Assembly: GCA_000507305.1 (NCBI GenBank)
Contig: DF239434.1
Coordinates: 124,001 to 188,000 of the forward strand
DNA length: 64,000 nucleotides
Source: Breviolum minutum Mf 1.05b.01
Lineage: Eukaryota; Sar; Dinophyceae; Suessiales; Symbiodiniaceae
Reading direction: 5' to 3'
Part shown: in pieces, positions 61,901-64,000 of the stretch
Layout of the letters: each line of letters starts with the position of its first letter
How positions within the stretch are numbered: the stretch's first letter is position 1
The notes under the pieces: generated by a model
Told to the model about the DNA's origin: nothing
The model's database searches: none
What the model saw: only the letters and a program-made list of their open reading frames with translations
Translations under genes and position numbers: made by a program

Positions 61901-62690
61901 TATGACAGGACTTCATCCATTGTGCTGAAATCCCTACATTGCTGGAATGCCATTTCTAGTTGATGGTTTCACCCATTGTTTCTTTTTTCACCCTGAAAAA
62001 ATCCCTGATCCTTCGTTTAGACGCTGCATTTTGACGCAAAAAACCCCAATACACTTTAGAGCTTCAAGGGCCAAGCCGTTCGACGGAGAAATTCAGCCAT
62101 CCTGCCAGGATCATTTTAAACAGTCCACAACGAGGCTCTATTGGATTGCTGACAAGGTGATTGTCGGAGCCCCAAAAATGCAGTCTTGCGTGCATTGAAT
62201 ACGTGATTGTGAGACCAGTGGTAAGGGTCCGGCTGCCCTTGACGTCCCTTGACCCTTGACCTAGGAAATGACCTCCGAGATGTATAGAGATCCAAAGAAG
62301 CTCGTAGAGGAGTACAGGGGCAGGTTGTTAGGGTTTGGGAATTCCACGCTGAGAAGCACCTTCGAAGAGAAAGAGTGAGGCTGCAACATGAGGAGAGAGA
62401 AATTTGAAGCAAATGTCAACCATCGCTTTCCGGTACTGTAAAAGAAACAAGCTGTTCCAACACTCCAGTCCGAAAGGACATACCCTGTGAATAATACTAG
62501 TATAATAAACAAGACACACCTGTCGCATCATTTGGGATCCCACTGTAGTTTCAAAATAAAACATCTATTTCACAATGTTCCGAACCAAGTTATTCCATGT
62601 CTTTCAGCCCCCACTCGCAGCCAGGACATCTCCGCCTTGGGATTACGCCATGTCGGTTACGGCATCCCCACAGAGTTCTTCGCCCCCTTC
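49309..62690 (+). CDS. Tandem-globin multidomain protein, 3' end outside window
   Basis: A plus-strand, exon-fragmented gene with the same splice style as ACC (GT, GC and GA donors; AG|G acceptors). In order: an acidic N-terminal region, a globin domain with proximal His at 52124-52126, an Asp/Lys linker, a short helical exon, and a second globin domain with proximal His at 62649-62651. The last exon seen ends at 62690 before the globin fold is finished, so the gene continues to the right. Globins bind haem and sense or carry O2, NO or similar ligands; two linked globins with long acidic spacers suggest a sensor or scaffold more than an oxygen store. I recall similar proteins in dinoflagellate sequence sets but cannot name one. 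Unity of the transcript between 53162 and 58927 is inferred from strand, style and order. Confidence 0.65.
49741..49899 (+). CDS. Globin gene, acidic disordered exon
   Basis: A 159-bp exon of 53 codons in phase 0 between TTCGCAG and GTGAGT. It encodes EGAGEQVDASGDEVPNELNA, then EVIDIGALAEVQDKVFEA and an acidic end. Very Glu/Asp-rich with one likely helix. No domain recognised. Good splice signals on both sides make it a secure exon, although its product is anonymous. Confidence 0.65.
49936..50040. repeat. Compound trinucleotide repeat (GAT)n(GAC)n(CAA)n
   Basis: Starts 36 bp after the donor of the exon ending at 49899: about six GAT units, about 21 GAC units with one extra-base interruption, then about 11 CAA units. 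One frame reads poly-Asp, mimicking the acidic exons, but it lies downstream of a strong donor and a stop (TAA at 49910-49912), so it is intronic. Confidence 0.93.
50730..50986 (+). CDS. Globin gene, two small exon candidates
   Basis: 50730-about 50777 reads EIQLPSDIIEEASNHK after GACCAG and joins the preceding exon in phase 0. 50918-50986 follows TTTCTAG and ends before GTTGGA; it reads either MNPSSAGLKHFFGRPVNHAR or, in another frame, ESFVGRSQTFLRTPGE. The frame cannot be decided without a transcript. A further coding-like segment lies at about 51023-51115 (TQQALVIPPKIQRLGPAQ). Confidence 0.4.
51646..53162 (+). CDS. First globin domain (exons 51646-51712, 52021-52135, 52585-52658, 53092-53162)
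   Basis: The four exons join in phase with GC, GA and GC donors. The product runs EAIYAALFDAAPSLQSLFKT, PRSVMAMRFMNGLTGIINAL, KVMVETLGFQHLDLDVTV, PRVAIFRDAIVDLFDMELG, TRFTSKMRAGLSAIMNYV and GGAIIYIR. This matches globin helices B to H: LF..AP..Q.LF at B/C with the CD1 Phe, the invariant proximal His in LGFQH (codon 52124-52126), then Pro and the G helix. Counting 32 residues back from that His, as in neuroglobin, gives Met at the distal E7 position, not His or Gln. The end of the last exon is approximate. The A helix was not located upstream. Confidence 0.82.
53275..53645. repeat. Degenerate A/C-rich tandem repeat of about 40 bp
   Basis: About eight diverged copies of a unit with the form ATTCCCCCCTTAATTTGAA followed by CTCAACACAAAA, separated by poly-A and poly-C slippage tracts. 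Strongly strand-asymmetric (C and A on the plus strand). It lies in the intron after globin domain 1. Confidence 0.75.
54431..54507 (+). CDS. Candidate linker exon of the globin gene
   Basis: After CACCCACAG the segment reads DASDLEERSNLCSMQIPGHD and ends at a GT donor (AAAG then GTATTT). Acidic start and good splice signals. Its phase does not join directly to the exon ending near 53162, so at least one exon between them is missing, or this is not an exon. Confidence 0.35.
55393..55473 (+). CDS. Linker exon, Asp/Lys-rich
   Basis: Between TTGGCAG and GTAAAC, 81 bp in phase 1 on both sides: DDKADAKAEIKEDPNGKD and DPNAGKAQ. A low-complexity charged linker like those between the globin domains of large dinoflagellate proteins. 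The opposite strand has an overlapping 159-codon frame with hydrophobic stretches, but that is the expected complement of Asp/Lys codons. Confidence 0.5.
55474..58926. other. Presumed introns of the globin gene, nothing secure
   Basis: Open frames at 56402-56857 (plus) and 57686-57384 (minus) and a fragment reading MFLFNAAVMGFGNSAWMHLV (57301-57360) are protein-like but carry no known motif and do not chain with flanking exons. More linker exons may be hidden here. Confidence 0.3.
58927..62690 (+). CDS. Second globin domain (8 exons, 3' end missing)
   Basis: Exons: 58927-59019, 60089-60139, 60620-60698, 61225-61262, 61439-61466, 62109-62162, 62265-62309, 62625-62690. Product in order: EECDVLSLVLAQYEAKDQQ, DWDSAHEVAWNWFWENVERM, ERFIMSLDEDNLTYLRREIY, KRFFTVAPAGQDHFKQSTTR, LYWIADKVIEMTSEMYRD, PKKLVEDISALGLRHVGYGI and PTEFFAPF. 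RFF..AP.GQ..F fits helix B/C with the CD1 Phe, and LGLRHVGYGIP fits the F helix with the proximal His (codon 62649-62651). Counting back 32 residues puts Leu, with Thr/Arg adjacent, at the distal site. Donors: GA, GA, GC, GC, GA, GT, GA, then GT at 62691. Exon 61439-61466 is only 28 bp. Helices G and H lie beyond the window or unrecognised downstream. Confidence 0.83.
60840..60858. repeat. (AT)n microsatellite
   Basis: A short ATATATAT run, preceded by GTGATGTGATGTGATGT repeats (60815-60840), in the intron between the second globin's third and fourth exons. Confidence 0.8.
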
Positions 62691-64000
62691 GTGCACCTCG
62701 GACCATGCGACCAAAACGGGATGAAAAATATCGGAAAATCACATGAAAAAACGACTTGGCAAAACAGGTCAAAGGCTACATATGACATATATGAGTAGTT
62801 ACAGGGGCTTCAAGACTCAAACTAGAGCTCCTAACTCCTAACAGTTATTTTAAATTTTTTACCTGCAAGAGGTGTATTTGAACATGCGTTCCACGTATGA
62901 ATCGAAATATGGGAGGGAACTTACCCTAGCAGCTTGGTGCAGTTGAGATTTTTCAGGGAAATCTAAGGGTACCTCCCCCGCAAGGGTCACCCCTCCCAGG
63001 GTTCATAAGTCACTAGGGTGTCCATGGATAGTACAGTAACTAGGTAGTAAATGGGTGAACCAATCAATCTAATTGGTTTGTAAGTCCCAATTAGTAGGTT
63101 CAAACCCAACTTACCCGGAGATTTGGAAGGTGAACAACCCCAGTTAGAGGACTGATCGGATCACCATAGTTGCTAACTACCTACTAAACGGGATGCTCCT
63201 CCAAGTAAACACCATGATTGTTGGGAGAATCTCCGGAAAGCTTCGAGTTTTACCGAGTTCATGGTAAAAAACGGTAGTGAAAGCAACATGTCCCTAGCTG
63301 GGAAATCAGTTTTTCAATTAAAAAAGACATTTACCCCCGCCCCCACCCCCAAAACTAACATGACTAGCTGGAACATCGCCATGTTTAACAGGAGATACAT
63401 CTTCAAATGCTTGTTTTTTCGATTGTCGTGTTAGTTTGCGGTGTGTGTATATTTTTGATGTTTTTTTCTTGGTTCAGGGTTTTCAATCATGGGTAGTTTT
63501 AGTAAGAGGATTCCGATGGCTATTGTATTGAAATCTAGATTTGGATGGTTTGGTGAAAACCACCTGATTGCATTTATATAACCGCTTTCATGGAGTGAAA
63601 ACAAGCGGGACCATTTGTTTGGGTTAAGACCTCATAGCCTCATGATAGCTATATTATGTGAATCTATTGGACAATCAGTACTCAGTTCATATCTGAAAAT
63701 TCTGCACTGCCAATCCGGTTGATATGAAGAAATACTGTTGATGCAAGAAATCCTGCACCAGTTGAATGGTAAATATCCCATGATTTACAGAGTTTTATAC
63801 ATGCAACCGGTGGTTGGGAATGGGATTTCTTAACCATCAACAGGAAATCACAGCTTCAACTTTCAGGTCTCAAATTTGCAAGCTGCGATTTTTGTTTGGT
63901 GAAATTCCGAAATTCCCCCATCAAAAATTGCCTCCACCGGGACTGAACGTCCCGGGGGTTGGTTTGGATCGTTGGATCTACCCCCAGGATGGCACGTCAC
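62691..64000. other. Presumed intron or 3' part, nothing recognised
   Basis: No further globin exon found. Motifs TAGGTAGTAAATGGG (about 63042-63056) and ACTACCTACTAAACGGG (about 63176-63192) form a weak inverted pair around a short unique region, possibly a decayed mobile repeat. Confidence 0.35.

Overview
The window reads as nuclear DNA of a dinoflagellate, probably a photosynthetic one related to Symbiodiniaceae. Three observations support this. A conserved multi-exon gene can only be reassembled if introns begin with GT, GC or GA and end in AG, nearly always with G as the next exon base. An RCC1-repeat/ubiquitin-like gene resembles a family I associate with dinoflagellates. Small exons sit in a large amount of simple-repeat DNA. 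The species call is inference.

Layout. 1-1648: the 5' part of a Ty1/copia-type LTR retrotransposon on the minus strand (168-bp LTR, primer-binding site, gag with a CCHC knuckle, first residues of the protease), cut by the window edge and carrying two one-base frameshifts. 1653-2264: simple-repeat DNA. 6851-7597: a gene or last exon with three RCC1-type repeats and a ubiquitin-like C-terminus. 8523-9034: a large GATGRAT/GAT satellite. 9035-24128: mostly unassigned, with a few short exon-like segments.

24129-47505: one complete eukaryotic multidomain acetyl-CoA carboxylase gene. I could trace 52 exons. The first 50 junctions are phase-consistent and give an open product of about 2,100 residues, in the order biotin carboxylase, biotin carrier, central region, carboxyltransferase. 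No transit peptide is visible, so a cytosolic isoform is likely. The enzyme makes malonyl-CoA, the first committed step of fatty-acid synthesis and elongation. Among its first 50 introns I count 20 GT, 14 GC and 16 GA donors. Several introns hold long repeats: a (TTG)n run of about 290 bp, a 30-bp minisatellite, a GATGGAT array and a duplicated AT-rich block.

48111-62690: a second plus-strand, exon-fragmented gene, open at the right. It encodes an acidic N-terminal region, a first globin domain (51646-53162), an acidic Lys/Asp linker, and most of a second, different globin domain (58927-62690). Both domains have a recognisable proximal-His F helix. The tandem-globin protein is the most unusual object here. 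That both domains belong to one transcript is inference. 62691-64000 holds nothing I can support.
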